Below, piece after piece: positions 33,109-42,648 of a DNA stretch of 64,000 bases (the first letter of the stretch is position 1; each line of letters opens with the position of its first letter). The notes below the pieces were generated by a model. That model did no database searches. It saw nothing but the letters and a program-made list of their open reading frames with translations, and was not told the DNA's origin. This stretch comes from DATJGR01 sp963780795 (lineage in GTDB: Bacteria; Pseudomonadota; Gammaproteobacteria; Pseudomonadales; Azotimanducaceae), in NCBI GenBank assembly GCA_963780795.1, contig CAWADH010000010.1, positions 62,001 through 126,000 on the forward strand, written 5' to 3'. The position numbers were made by a program, and so were the translations under genes.

Positions 33109-34941
33109 ATGGCACACGCGAAACACGACAATCTCTGGGCCGTCACGACGGGGCAACGCGCGCGTTACTCCGGCGCCATCGTCGCGATGGCGTTTGCGAA
33201 CGTCTGCATGTTCGGCGCACCGCTGATCGCGAAGTACGCGATCGACGTGGTGGTGGCGAGGGACGTCACCCTCGGCACGCCGCTGCTGGTGACGCCGTCG
33301 CAGTGGCTCGAGCAGGCATTCAGCTCGCAGAACGCATTCGCCTGGTATCTGTTGCTGTCGGCGGCGCTCGCGGTAGCCGTCACCGGAGTGGGCGGTGTGT
33401 TCCAGTACGTGCGCGGCCGCTGGTCGGCGATCGCGTCCGAGGCAATCGTGCGCCGCTTGCGCGAGACGCTGTATCGCCACCTGCACGATCTGCGCGCCGG
33501 CTACTACGACGACGCTGATACGGGCGACCTGGTGCAGCGCTGCAGCTCCGATGTGGAGACGCTGCGCGTATTCCTGTCGAGCGACGTGGTGGAGATCGGC
33601 CGCTCGATCCTGCTGATTCTCACGGTCACGCCGATTCTCTTCTGGCTCGATCCGCGGCTCGCGTGGGTGTCGCTGTGCCTGATCCCGTTCATCGGGCTGT
33701 TCGCGTACATCTTCTTTCACAAGGTACAGCAGGTGTTCCAGGTCACGGACGAGGCCGAAGCCGCGATGACCGGCGTGCTGCAGGAAAACCTGACCGGCAT
33801 CCGTGTCGTGCGCGCGTTCGCACGCCAGGAGTACGAGATCGCCAAGTTCGCCGAGAAGAACCGTATCCACCGCGACCTCAACAACCGGCTGATCACGCTG
33901 ATGGGACGCTACTGGGGCACCGCCGACTTCTTCTCGCTGATGCAGATCGGCCTGGTGTTGCTGGCCGGCGCGTTCGCGATCATCGACGGCCGCATTTCCG
34001 TGGGCACGCTGTTCGCGTTCCTGACCTACGAAGGCATGGTCATCTGGCCGGTGCGGCAGCTCGGCCGCGTGCTGACCGACTCCGGCAAAGCCGTCGTGTC
34101 GCTGGGCCGCACCAACGAGATTCTGAATCAGGCCGAAGAAACGCTGGAACCGACGCCGAGCCGCGGTCGAGCCGACGGTGACATCCGCATCGAACATCTG
34201 ACGTTTGGCTACGACGCGACGCGTCCGGTGATCAAGGACTTCTCGTTGCACGTGCGCCCGGGCGAGACCGTAGCGTTCGTCGGTGCGCCAGGCTGTGGCA
34301 AGTCGACGCTGATCCGTCTGCTGCTGCGCCTCTATCCGTATCAGCAGGGCTCGATCCAGCTCGACGGACAGGAAGTGAGCGACGTGAACCGGCATTGGCT
34401 GCGCCATCAGATCGGCGTGGTGCTGCAGGATCCGTTTCTGTATTCGCGCAGCATCGCGGCGAACCTGAAGGTCGGCCGGCCCGATGCGCCGGACGCGCAC
34501 CTCGAGCAGGCCTGTGTCGACGCGGCGATCCACGCGTCGATCCTGGAATTGCCGGAGCGCTATGAGACGTTGGTCGGCGAGCGCGGCGTCACGCTGTCCG
34601 GGGGACAGCGGCAGCGGCTCGCGCTCGCGCGGGCGTTGTTGAAGGACCCGCCGGTGCTGGTGCTCGACGACTCGCTGTCGGCGGTCGACACCGGCACCGA
34701 AGGACTCATCCTCGATGCACTGCGTTCGCGTAAGGGCCGCCACACGACGTTGATCATCGCGCACCGGCTGTCGTCGGTGGTCGAAGCCGACCGCATCGTG
34801 GTGCTCGAAGCGGGCCGCGCGGTGCAGATCGGAAGTCATGCGGAACTGTCGACGGTCGAAGGGCCGTACCGACATCTGTGTCAGATCCAGGGGTCGCTCG
34901 ACGCCGAAATTCGCGTCGATGTGTCGAGAGCCGGGAGTTAA
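33109..34941 (+). CDS. Heterodimeric ABC exporter, subunit 1 (degenerate ATP site)
   Basis: A 610-residue half-exporter: six membrane helices (about 1-330) and one NBD. Walker A is GAPGCGKST near residue 392 and the signature is canonical LSGGQRQRL, but the Walker B end reads VLVLDDS, with Asp521 in place of the catalytic Glu. With the next gene, two base pairs downstream, it forms a heterodimer of the TM287/288, BmrCD or LmrCD type, where one ATP site is inactive by design. Likely role: export of drugs or lipids. Expression probably passes through the upstream attenuator. Confidence 0.88.
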   Translation: MAHAKHDNLWAVTTGQRARYSGAIVAMAFANVCMFGAPLIAKYAIDVVVARDVTLGTPLLVTPSQWLEQAFSSQNAFAWYLLLSAALAVAVTGVGGVFQYVRGRWSAIASEAIVRRLRETLYRHLHDLRAGYYDDADTGDLVQRCSSDVETLRVFLSSDVVEIGRSILLILTVTPILFWLDPRLAWVSLCLIPFIGLFAYIFFHKVQQVFQVTDEAEAAMTGVLQENLTGIRVVRAFARQEYEIAKFAEKNRIHRDLNNRLITLMGRYWGTADFFSLMQIGLVLLAGAFAIIDGRISVGTLFAFLTYEGMVIWPVRQLGRVLTDSGKAVVSLGRTNEILNQAEETLEPTPSRGRADGDIRIEHLTFGYDATRPVIKDFSLHVRPGETVAFVGAPGCGKSTLIRLLLRLYPYQQGSIQLDGQEVSDVNRHWLRHQIGVVLQDPFLYSRSIAANLKVGRPDAPDAHLEQACVDAAIHASILELPERYETLVGERGVTLSGGQRQRLALARALLKDPPVLVLDDSLSAVDTGTEGLILDALRSRKGRHTTLIIAHRLSSVVEADRIVVLEAGRAVQIGSHAELSTVEGPYRHLCQIQGSLDAEIRVDVSRAGS

Positions 34942-34943
34942 TC

Positions 34944-36824
34944 ATGTACGACGACGACAACTACGACGACGGCTTCGACGAGGAAGCGCTCGCCCGCCGG
35001 ATGCGGCTGCACCTGTGGGCCAAGCTGTTCGCCTACACGCGACCGTATCGTCGCAAGCTCGTGATGCTCGGATTCTTCGCGACGCTGACCGCCCTGATGG
35101 ACGTGTCGTTCCCGCTGATCACGCGCGCTGTGATCGACGCCGTCGACGCGCACGGCGCGTCCGTCAATCTGTGGCCGTACGCCGCCGCGTATATCGCGTG
35201 TACGACGGTGCTGTCGCTGTCGGTCGGCTGCTTCATCTGGGCCGGCGGCTTCATCCGCTCGCACATCGGCCACGACATCCGTCGCGACGGTTTCGAGAAT
35301 CTGCAGCGCCTGTCGTTTTCGTTCTACGACCACCGGCCGGTCGGCTGGTTGATGGCGCGGATGACGTCCGACAGCGAGCGGCTCGCGAACATTCTTGCGT
35401 GGGCGTTCCTCGACATCGTCTGGGGCGTGACGTTGATGATCGGCATCGCGATCGCGATGCTCGTCATGAACGTGAAGCTCGGGCTGCTCGCGCTTGCGGT
35501 CATTCCGTTCCTCGGCTGGGTCAGCGCGCGATTCCAGAAGCGCATGCTGCGCAGCGCGCGCGAAGTGCGCCGCACCAACTCGCGCATCACCGGTACATAC
35601 AACGAAAGCATCATGGGCGTGCTGACCAGCAAGGCGTTCGTGCGGGAAAGCGAAAACCTGAACGACTTCAAGCAGCTGACCGGCAAAATGTACGACGCAT
35701 CGGTGCAGAACATGATTCAGGCGGCGTTGTACGTGCCGATCATCGTTACGCTCGCGAGCCTCTCCGTGGGACTCACGCTCGCGGTCGGCGGCTTCGATCT
35801 GCTGCACGGCGCGATCAGCGTCGGCACGCTGGTCGCCTTCATGGCGTACGCGCGCAACTTCTTCGATCCGATCGAACAGCTCGGCCGCTGGTTCGCCGAG
35901 ATGCAGATGGCGCAGGCGTCCGCCGAACGGATCATCAGCCTGATCGATGCGGTGCCGGACATTCGCGATTCGGACGATGTGATCGAGGCGACGTCGATGC
36001 AGCGCAACCGACCCGCTCGCCAATCCGTGAGCGAAGATGGCGGATCCGCGCGCATCGACCGCATCGAACTCAAGGACGTGTGCTTCGATTACGGCAACGG
36101 CCGCCCGGTGCTCGACCACATCAATCTGACGGCCAGCGCCGGCGAGACGATCGCGATCGTCGGCGCCACCGGCGGCGGCAAGAGCACGCTCGTCAACGTG
36201 ATCTGCCGGTTCTACGAACCGACGCGCGGCGCCGTGCTGATCGACGGCATCGACTATCGCAAGCGCGGGCTGCACTGGCTGCAGTCGAACCTCGGCATCG
36301 TGCTGCAGAACGCGCACGTGTTCAGCGGTTCGATCCTGGAGAACATCCGCTACGGCCGCCTCGAAGCGACGGACGAAGAAGTGCACGACGCGGCGCGACT
36401 CGCCGGCGCACACGAGTTCGTGACCGAACTGGCCGACGGCTACAAAACCGAAGTCGGCGAAGGCGGCAGCAGGTTGTCGGCCGGACAGCGCCAACTGGTG
36501 TCGTTCGCGCGCGCGATCCTCGCCGATCCGCAGATTCTGGTGATGGACGAAGCGACGTCGTCGGTCGACACCGAAACCGAGCAGCGCATCCAGCGCGGCA
36601 TGGCAAACGTGTTGGCGGGCCGCATCGCGTTCGTGATCGCACACCGGCTGTCGACGATCCGGAACGCCACGCGCATTGCGGTGATCGAACACGGCCGCAT
36701 CATCGAACTGGGTTCGCACGCGGAACTGATCGCGCTGCGCGGGCACTACTTCGATCTGTACCGGCAGCAGAGCCTCGGCGAGGCCACGCGCGAGATAGGT
36801 GACTTCAATCCGCGACTGGCGTGA
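34944..36824 (+). CDS. Heterodimeric ABC exporter, subunit 2 (catalytic Walker B)
   Basis: A 626-residue half-exporter starting at ATG 34944 (MYDDDNYDDGFDEE, an acidic N-terminal tail), 2 bp after the stop of subunit 1. Six membrane helices are followed by an NBD with Walker A GATGGGKST, a slightly changed signature LSAGQRQL, and Walker B ILVMDEATSSVD with the catalytic Glu536. Paired with the canonical LSGGQ of subunit 1 this makes the working ATP site, while its own LSAGQ completes the degenerate site. The asymmetry is the expected complementary pattern. Confidence 0.9.
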   Translation: MYDDDNYDDGFDEEALARRMRLHLWAKLFAYTRPYRRKLVMLGFFATLTALMDVSFPLITRAVIDAVDAHGASVNLWPYAAAYIACTTVLSLSVGCFIWAGGFIRSHIGHDIRRDGFENLQRLSFSFYDHRPVGWLMARMTSDSERLANILAWAFLDIVWGVTLMIGIAIAMLVMNVKLGLLALAVIPFLGWVSARFQKRMLRSAREVRRTNSRITGTYNESIMGVLTSKAFVRESENLNDFKQLTGKMYDASVQNMIQAALYVPIIVTLASLSVGLTLAVGGFDLLHGAISVGTLVAFMAYARNFFDPIEQLGRWFAEMQMAQASAERIISLIDAVPDIRDSDDVIEATSMQRNRPARQSVSEDGGSARIDRIELKDVCFDYGNGRPVLDHINLTASAGETIAIVGATGGGKSTLVNVICRFYEPTRGAVLIDGIDYRKRGLHWLQSNLGIVLQNAHVFSGSILENIRYGRLEATDEEVHDAARLAGAHEFVTELADGYKTEVGEGGSRLSAGQRQLVSFARAILADPQILVMDEATSSVDTETEQRIQRGMANVLAGRIAFVIAHRLSTIRNATRIAVIEHGRIIELGSHAELIALRGHYFDLYRQQSLGEATREIGDFNPRLA

Positions 36825-36864
36825 TGAAGTGGCGCGACGCCGCGCATGATGGTGCGCCGGGCGC

Positions 36865-38148
36865 GTGAGTGAACTGATATGGATCGGCGATGCGATCGGC
36901 GTATTCGCAACGCTGGTACTCGGCTATTTGACGTACCTGTTGTTGTTCGAACCGGGACCGTCGTATCGGGTTCCCGGTTCGGTTCACGACCTCGACGACG
37001 CGCAGCGCGCGGATCTTCTGTCGGCGGTGCTCGCGACACCCCTGCTGCGGCTCTCGACGTTTCGGGTGCTCGACGAGGGACACTCTTTGTACGACGCCGA
37101 ACTGGCCGCGATCGGCCACGCAACCCGCAGCGTCCATCTCGAGGCTTACATCTTCCGGCGCGGTGCGTCGGCAGACGCGATTTTGGCGGCGCTATCCGAG
37201 CGGGCGGCGCAAGGCGTGCGCGTGCGGGTGATCGTCGACGCCATCGGCAGTCTCGCAACGCCGGCCAGTTACTTCGCGCGCCTCGTCGCCGCGGGCGGTG
37301 CCGTGCATCGCTATCACCCGGTGCAGTTCGCAACGTTGCGTCGCTGGAACAATCGCACGCATCGCAACCTGCTGCTGGTCGACGGTGAAACGGCCTTCAT
37401 CGGCGGCGCCGGCGTTGCAGATCACTGGTCCAGGATCGAGCCCGCGCCGTGGCGCGATTGCGTACTCAACGCCACGGGACCGATCGTGGCCGGACTGCAG
37501 GCCGTGTTCGCCGAGAACTGGCTCGAGTGTGCTGGTGAGCTGCTGGTGGACGGCGGCGCTTATGCCGCGTCTGACGCTCCTGCCGAGGCGCGCAACGTCC
37601 GCGGTCTCGTCGTCGGCAGCACACCTACTGCGGGGCGGTCGACGCGCGCGCGCATCCTGGTGCAGCTGTTGCTGGCATCGGCGCGCGACAGCATCGAACT
37701 GTGCACGCCGTACTTCGTACCCGACCTCGGCATCCGTCGCGAACTGTTGGCGGCGCGCGCGCGAGGTGTGCGCGTTCGGATCGTCACCGGCGGCCCTTAT
37801 GGCGATCATGGCATCGTGCGGCGGGCGGGCCGCCGACGGTACGGGCCGCTGCTCGAAGCCGGCGTCGAGATCGCCGAGTATGCAACACGCATGATGCACG
37901 CCAAGGTGTTGATCGTGGACCGGCGCTGCGTATTGCTCGGTTCGTCGAACATCGATCACCGCTCGTTCGGCCTCAACGACGAGGTCAACATCGTGGTGTT
38001 CAGCGAGGCATTGGCGACACAACTGCATGGCTCATTCGAACGAGACCTGAGCAACAGCGAAGTGGTGAGTTTCGCGCTCTGGCAGCGGCGAACGATGCGA
38101 GAGCGGATTCTGGCAACACTGGGTCGGGTCACCGAACGCCATCAATGA
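36865..38148 (+). CDS. Cardiolipin synthase-like phospholipase D family protein
   Basis: A 427-residue protein from GTG 36865 with an N-terminal membrane helix (GVFATLVLGYLTYLLLF) and two PLD domains. The second motif is canonical, HAKVLIVD (His345, Lys347, Asp352) followed by GSSNID. The first reads HRNLLLVD (His166, Asn168, Asp173): the Lys of HxKx4D is Asn. Two complete motifs usually build one active site, so activity is doubtful or altered. It starts 40 bp after the ABC exporter and may be in the same operon. Confidence 0.83.
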   Translation: MSELIWIGDAIGVFATLVLGYLTYLLLFEPGPSYRVPGSVHDLDDAQRADLLSAVLATPLLRLSTFRVLDEGHSLYDAELAAIGHATRSVHLEAYIFRRGASADAILAALSERAAQGVRVRVIVDAIGSLATPASYFARLVAAGGAVHRYHPVQFATLRRWNNRTHRNLLLVDGETAFIGGAGVADHWSRIEPAPWRDCVLNATGPIVAGLQAVFAENWLECAGELLVDGGAYAASDAPAEARNVRGLVVGSTPTAGRSTRARILVQLLLASARDSIELCTPYFVPDLGIRRELLAARARGVRVRIVTGGPYGDHGIVRRAGRRRYGPLLEAGVEIAEYATRMMHAKVLIVDRRCVLLGSSNIDHRSFGLNDEVNIVVFSEALATQLHGSFERDLSNSEVVSFALWQRRTMRERILATLGRVTERHQ

Positions 38149-38160
38149 CGGGCGCGACCC

Positions 38161-38697
38161 TCAGTCTCGCGGCGCCAGCATCCGGCGCCATACCGGCGCG
38201 CCGAACAGCGAGTGCACGATCACGGCCCCGACGTGGGCCGCGAGAAACGCCGGAATCAGGGCTTCGCCGATTTCGTGTGCCTCTTCTGCGGCCTCTCCGA
38301 CCGCCCCCGCATAGAAATACAGGACGACGCCGGTCGCGCTCATCCATGCGAACAACGCGAGTCCGAACAACTGCACCAGCCCGGCGATGCCCTCGTGCAT
38401 GTTTCGCTCCGGCAGCCGGACCCGGACCAGCGAACGCAGGTCCTGTACCACCAGACGGAACGCCGCGGTACTGAACGGCCACCAGTACGCGAAGCGCATC
38501 TCTTTGCGGCCGAACGTTCCGCTCACCAGCCGTGCGGCGACAAACGCCGCGACCGTGAAGCCGAGATACGCGTGTAGCAGATAGCCGAACGAGGCCCGCT
38601 CGCCGTCAGCACCTTCAGCGGTCAGATAGGCAACGACCCCGAACACGGCAAGACCGCCGTGTATCAGTTTCTCCCAACCGGTGTATTTCGCCGTCAT
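38161..38697 (-). CDS. Cytochrome b/b6-domain membrane protein
   Basis: A 178-residue protein with four membrane segments and spaced His residues (KLIHGGLAVFG, YLLHAYLGFTV, and late FLAAHVGAVIVHSLFG) suited to binding two haems, as in b561-type or YdhU-like cytochromes. It probably passes electrons between the quinone pool and a periplasmic partner, but no partner gene is adjacent. The hypothetical gene upstream on the same strand may be co-transcribed; a GCGGGAA/TTCCCGC hairpin at 38726-38747 lies between them. Confidence 0.8.
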   Translation of the reverse strand: MTAKYTGWEKLIHGGLAVFGVVAYLTAEGADGERASFGYLLHAYLGFTVAAFVAARLVSGTFGRKEMRFAYWWPFSTAAFRLVVQDLRSLVRVRLPERNMHEGIAGLVQLFGLALFAWMSATGVVLYFYAGAVGEAAEEAHEIGEALIPAFLAAHVGAVIVHSLFGAPVWRRMLAPRD

Positions 38698-38764
38698 GCA
38701 TCAAATGATCAGGCGACGGCGCGCGGCGGGAAATCAGGGATTCCCGCGAGCGAGTTCGACAGGG

Positions 38765-39193
38765 TCAGTGGTTCAGCTTGAACGACACGCCGAAGTCCGA
38801 GAGGTTCGCCACGTGTGCGGCATCGGTGCCCTCGCCGGTGAACCGGTCCACCGCGAAGGCAGTTGCGGTATCGGTCTTCAGGATGCGCCAGCCGTGCTGG
38901 TGGACGCAGTTGATCGCGATGCGTTCTGCATCGGCGAAGGTCTTGCCGAGCGCGAACACCGTGCAATACCGGATGTTGTCGACCCACGCGTAAGCGTCGT
39001 AGGCATGACGCACGCGGTAGATGAAGAGGTACACGTGGCCGTCTAACTGCGCGCGCGAACGCGAGGGCGCGGCCGTGCGCGCCTGCACCGGACTGGCGCC
39101 GACGGGCGTCGGACGCACCATTTCAGCGCGCTCGGAAACCGGTTCGATCACCATCAGAGCCTTCCCGTCCATCGATGATCCCAGCGTTGCCAT
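38765..39193 (-). CDS. Hypothetical protein
   Basis: 142 residues from ATG 39193 (AAGGA about 10 bp upstream). The first 50 residues are low-complexity and Pro/Ala/Arg-rich; the C-terminal 90 form a compact-looking domain (HVYLFIYRVRHAYDAYAWVDN, then LGKTFADAERIAINCVHQHGW). No signal peptide or membrane segment. It starts 66 bp after the ancestral photolyase stop. Function unknown. Confidence 0.6.
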   Translation of the reverse strand: MATLGSSMDGKALMVIEPVSERAEMVRPTPVGASPVQARTAAPSRSRAQLDGHVYLFIYRVRHAYDAYAWVDNIRYCTVFALGKTFADAERIAINCVHQHGWRILKTDTATAFAVDRFTGEGTDAAHVANLSDFGVSFKLNH

Positions 39194-39259
39194 GTTCGTC
39201 GTCCTTGGAGCCACCACACCGCCAACTGAATAGCAATTCGCGTGCCGGGCTGTCCCGGT

Positions 39260-40680
39260 TCACGTTGTAAACGCTTTGAGCGCCCGCTGTCGTGCCGGCG
39301 CCGTGCTCGACGATCGGCGCCGGATAACCGCTCACGCCGCCGCACCGCCACGGCTCGAACAGCGCAGATGGCTCCGAGATTCGCGAGTTCGGGCACCCAA
39401 CGCCGCACGAAGGTACCGTCCGGGTCGAACTTCTTCGCCTGCGTCACCGGATTGAAGATGCGGAAGTACGGCGCCGCGTCGGTGCCGGTCGAGGCGCTCC
39501 ACTGCCAGCCGCCGTTGTTCGCGGCAAAATCGCCGTCCACTAACAGATCCATGAAGTGGCGCTCGCCGAGGCGCCAGTCGATCAGCAGGTGCTTGGTCAG
39601 GAACATCGCCGTCAACATTCTGAGGCGGTTGTGCATCCAGCCCGTGCCGGCGAGCTGGCGCATCGCTGCGTCGACCAGCGGATAGCCAGTACGCCCTTCG
39701 GTCCAGGCGCGATAGGCCGCCGGATCGTCCCGCCACCGCACGCGATCGGCTGAGGGGCGGAATGCGCGACCGCGGCTGAGGGCGGGGAATGCCGCAATGA
39801 CGTGCGCATAGAACTCGCGCCAGATCAGTTCGCTGATCCACGTGACGGGGCCGACGTCGCCGCTCGCGAGTGCGCCGCGGTTGCATGCACGAGCCGTGGC
39901 GATGCACCGACGCGCCGACACTGCGCCCACCGCGAGATACGGTGAAAGGCGACTGGTGCCGTCGACAGCGGGCCGGTCGCGGTCCGACTGATAGCGATGT
40001 ATCGGGCCGTCGACGAACGCGTCGAGGCGCCGGGCGGCCTCGCGCTCGCCGCCCGGCCACAGTTCGGCGAGTCGCTCGGCCGTCGTGCGGCCCAGCGTCT
40101 TTGGAATCGGGTCCGGTTTCACGTCGATCTTCGGTTGTCGCGGTGGTACCGGCAACGGCTGCAGCAGACCGTCGTCGGCCATAGCGAGCCAGCGGCGCTT
40201 GAACGGTGTGAACACCGTGTATGGCGCGCCGCTTCCGGTCAGCACCTGACCGGGCGCGATGATGACGCTGCCGGAATAGCGGCGAAAAGCGATGCCGGCT
40301 GCGCGACATTGCGCATCCACTTCGGCGTCGCGGCGCTGTTCGTCGAGCGGATATTCGGCGTTGCACGTCACCGCGTCGGCGCCGTGGGTGCGCGCGAGCC
40401 GCACGATCGCAGCCGGATGTGCGCTGAAATGTCCCACGGTACGGATCAACAGCGGAACGTTGAGAGTGCTCAATGCATTCGACAACGTCGTCAACGACCG
40501 CAGCACGAACGCGCGCCGGTTCGAGCCGATGCCGTGCGACGCCATCTGCGCCGGGGCGCACAGATACACGCCGATCGCGCCGCCGCGTTCGCACGCAGCT
40601 GACAACGCGGGGTTGTCGTCCGTGCGCAGATCGTTGCGGAACCAGACCAGCGTGCGTCGAGCCGGCAGCGCGGCTTTCAC
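39260..40680 (-). pseudogene. phrB: Deoxyribodipyrimidine photolyase with two C-terminal frameshifts
   Basis: A class I CPD photolyase that repairs UV dimers using FAD and an antenna cofactor. GTG 40680 overlaps the DUF523 stop (GTGA). The N-terminal RTLVWFRNDLRTDDNPAL and the FAD-domain blocks GYPLVDAAMRQLAGTGWMHN, NGGWQWSASTGTDAAPYF and RIFNPVTQAKKFDP are intact. After WVPELANL (about 39383) the frame must shift by one base to read EPSALFEPW...YPAPIVEHGA, and again near 39298 to read ARQRALKAFTT and stop at 39260. As sequenced the first frame runs on to 39154 with an unrelated tail. Only the last 40 or so residues are affected, so a truncated enzyme could still work. Confidence 0.85.
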
Positions 40681-41669
40681 AATCCGCGACGCAAACCTGC
40701 CGCCGGCGGGTGCGGCTCGAGGTAGATCTGTTCCAGCGCATAGCTGTCCGCCGACCGCCGCAGGTGATGCCGCAGCAGCGTGAGGGGCGCGAGCAACGGG
40801 ATCTCTCCACGGCGATAGCTGTGGATCGACTCGGCCAATTCTTTGCGCGTTGCCGGATCGAGGTCGTCTTTCACGTAACCCTGAAGATGCTGCAGCACGT
40901 TGGCGTGTCCGCCGAGCGTCGCCGCCCGCGACAGCCCCCGCATCAGCACCAGGATGTACGCGTCGGCTCGCGCCGTTGCTTCTCCCGACAGATCCGACAA
41001 CAGCCGTCCCGCTTCCTTGTAGTGCGCGATGCTGTGCGCCATCAGCAGATACTTGTACGCGCTATGGAAGGCGATCAGGCCCGCTGCGGTTACCCCCGTT
41101 TCGACCAGCCGCTGCCAATGCGCGAAGGCGAACACGCGCGTCACGAAATTTTCGCGCAACACCGGATCTTCGAGGCGGCCGCTCTCCTCTACCGGCAGCT
41201 CCGGTCGCGCCCTTACGATCTCGGCAGCAAACACGCCGCGGCCGTGACCGTTCGGCGGAACGTCCCCGTCCGCATAAACCTTCACGCGATGCAGGCCGCA
41301 GGTCGGCGAATTCTTCATGAAGACGTAGCCGCACACGTCGGCCAGCGACGGCACGACGTCGCGGGCGTAGCGCTGCAGGCGATCGGTCACGTCGATGCTC
41401 GGGTCCTTCACGCCGCGCACCCGCGGCGACGCGACGTCGCCGACCAGACGGATCGGTTGGCGCGGCACGCCCATGCCGATCGCAACCTCCGGGCAGATGC
41501 CGCGGAACGCGAACACGCCGGCCAGTTGCTCGTGGCACAGCGACGAACGCTTGTGGCCGCCGTCGTAGCGCACCTCCGATCCGGTCAGACAGTCGCTGAC
41601 GGCTACGATGAGGGGTGGAGCGGGCCGCTCGGGCAACAGATCATGCAACGACGAAGTCCCAAAGCGCAT
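40677..41669 (-). CDS. DUF523 and DUF1722 domain protein (YbgA-containing)
   Basis: About 330 residues. Residues 18-165 form DUF523, with VSDCLTGSEVRYDG, FRGICPEVAIGMGVPR and KNSPTCGLHRVKVY carrying conserved cysteines. The C-terminal half is DUF1722/YbgA (FVTRVFAFAHW, GLIAFHSAYKYLLMAHS). ATG 41669 overlaps the upstream acyl-CoA dehydrogenase by 29 bp; TTG 41648 is an alternative. Fusions of these two domains are often next to photolyase genes, as here, suggesting a role in light or DNA-damage response; the biochemical function is unknown. Confidence 0.85.
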   Translation of the reverse strand: MRFGTSSLHDLLPERPAPPLIVAVSDCLTGSEVRYDGGHKRSSLCHEQLAGVFAFRGICPEVAIGMGVPRQPIRLVGDVASPRVRGVKDPSIDVTDRLQRYARDVVPSLADVCGYVFMKNSPTCGLHRVKVYADGDVPPNGHGRGVFAAEIVRARPELPVEESGRLEDPVLRENFVTRVFAFAHWQRLVETGVTAAGLIAFHSAYKYLLMAHSIAHYKEAGRLLSDLSGEATARADAYILVLMRGLSRAATLGGHANVLQHLQGYVKDDLDPATRKELAESIHSYRRGEIPLLAPLTLLRHHLRRSADSYALEQIYLEPHPPAAGLRRGL

Positions 41670-42648
41670 CGGCGCCGCCGCTTGCGATCTGGCGGCCGAT
41701 GCGCTGCTGCCAGTAGTTCTCGCGGCCGAACTCGTCGCGCCACGCGAGCAGTCGCCGCGTGAAGTGGTGCAACTGATGCTCGTGCGTGAAACCCATCGCG
41801 CCGTGCACCTGATGCGCAATCTCGGATGCGACGCCGGCCGCTTCGCCGACCCGCGATTTTGCCACGGCGACCTGCACCGGAAAGCGCGGCGTATCGAGCG
41901 CCGCGATGGCGGCGTCGGTCGCCCGCAACGAAGCGGCCACCTGCCCAGCGAGTAGCGCGAGATTGTGCTGAATGGCCTGAAACCCGCCGATCGGTCGACC
42001 GAACTGTTTGCGCTCTTTCGCATAGTCGAGCGACAACTCGAGCACCCGTTCCAGCGCACCTGACATCAACGCGGCGCGCGACAGTGCCATCCATTCGAAG
42101 ACGCGAGTTACCGCTATCCCGACTGGCGCACCACAGCGCCGGGGCACACCGAGGAACCGCACCTCGTCGCGCGCCTCACCGGCGATGTTGGCGTGTTCGG
42201 TGATCTCACACCGCGTGACATCCAGCAGCACGACTTCGAGCGGATCGCCAATCACATAGCAGATGCCGTCCATTGCGCGCGCCCACGGCACACCGGCAAG
42301 CTGGACATTGACCTCGCCGCCCTCTGCGCTGTGCGAATCGGCGATACCGAGACTGATGCGCCCGTCGAATTCGCCGCAGGTGGTCGCGCTCATCAGATGA
42401 TTCGCGATCAACGCTTCGGCAAGAGGTACGGGCAAGGCGTGGCGGCCCGCGACACGCAACAGGCGAAACGCATCGGCCAACGTGCCGCCGCCGACCGGTG
42501 TCGCGAGCTGCGGAAGTCCGTTCTCGGCGATCACCTCCCAGAGCTGCGCAGGGAAGTGTCCCTGCTCCGCGCGATCGCGCCGTGCCTTGTCGCAATGATC
42601 GGCGAACATCCGCTGCGCGGTGTCGAGGACGAGTTGTGTCGTATCCAT
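41641..42648 (-). CDS. Acyl-CoA dehydrogenase family protein (short subunit)
   Basis: A 335-residue flavoprotein of the acyl-CoA dehydrogenase fold. ATG 42648 overlaps the upstream dehydrogenase stop by one base (TGATG). The C-terminal half has RKQFGRPIGGFQAIQHNLA and HQVHGAMGFTHEHQLHHF, the FAD-contacting blocks. It is shorter than usual (about 380) and its N-terminal half is divergent, as in partner subunits of heteromeric enzymes such as steroid-degradation FadE pairs. Together with the next gene it probably makes one heterotetrameric dehydrogenase. Confidence 0.87.
   Translation of the reverse strand: MDTTQLVLDTAQRMFADHCDKARRDRAEQGHFPAQLWEVIAENGLPQLATPVGGGTLADAFRLLRVAGRHALPVPLAEALIANHLMSATTCGEFDGRISLGIADSHSAEGGEVNVQLAGVPWARAMDGICYVIGDPLEVVLLDVTRCEITEHANIAGEARDEVRFLGVPRRCGAPVGIAVTRVFEWMALSRAALMSGALERVLELSLDYAKERKQFGRPIGGFQAIQHNLALLAGQVAASLRATDAAIAALDTPRFPVQVAVAKSRVGEAAGVASEIAHQVHGAMGFTHEHQLHHFTRRLLAWRDEFGRENYWQQRIGRQIASGGADALWDFVVA

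Noticed and set aside
33082..34875. 597-codon open frame on the minus strand
   Set aside because: It is the antisense of the first ABC exporter gene and is Gln/Arg/His-rich without motifs.
34938..36746. 602-codon open frame on the minus strand
   Set aside because: It is the antisense of the second ABC exporter gene; its translation is Arg/His/Asp-rich without motifs, as expected from GC-rich codon use on the other strand.
38726..38747. GCGGGAA/TTCCCGC hairpin considered as an intrinsic terminator
   Set aside because: The 7-bp stem has no T-run on either strand, so it is mentioned only with the neighbouring cytochrome gene.
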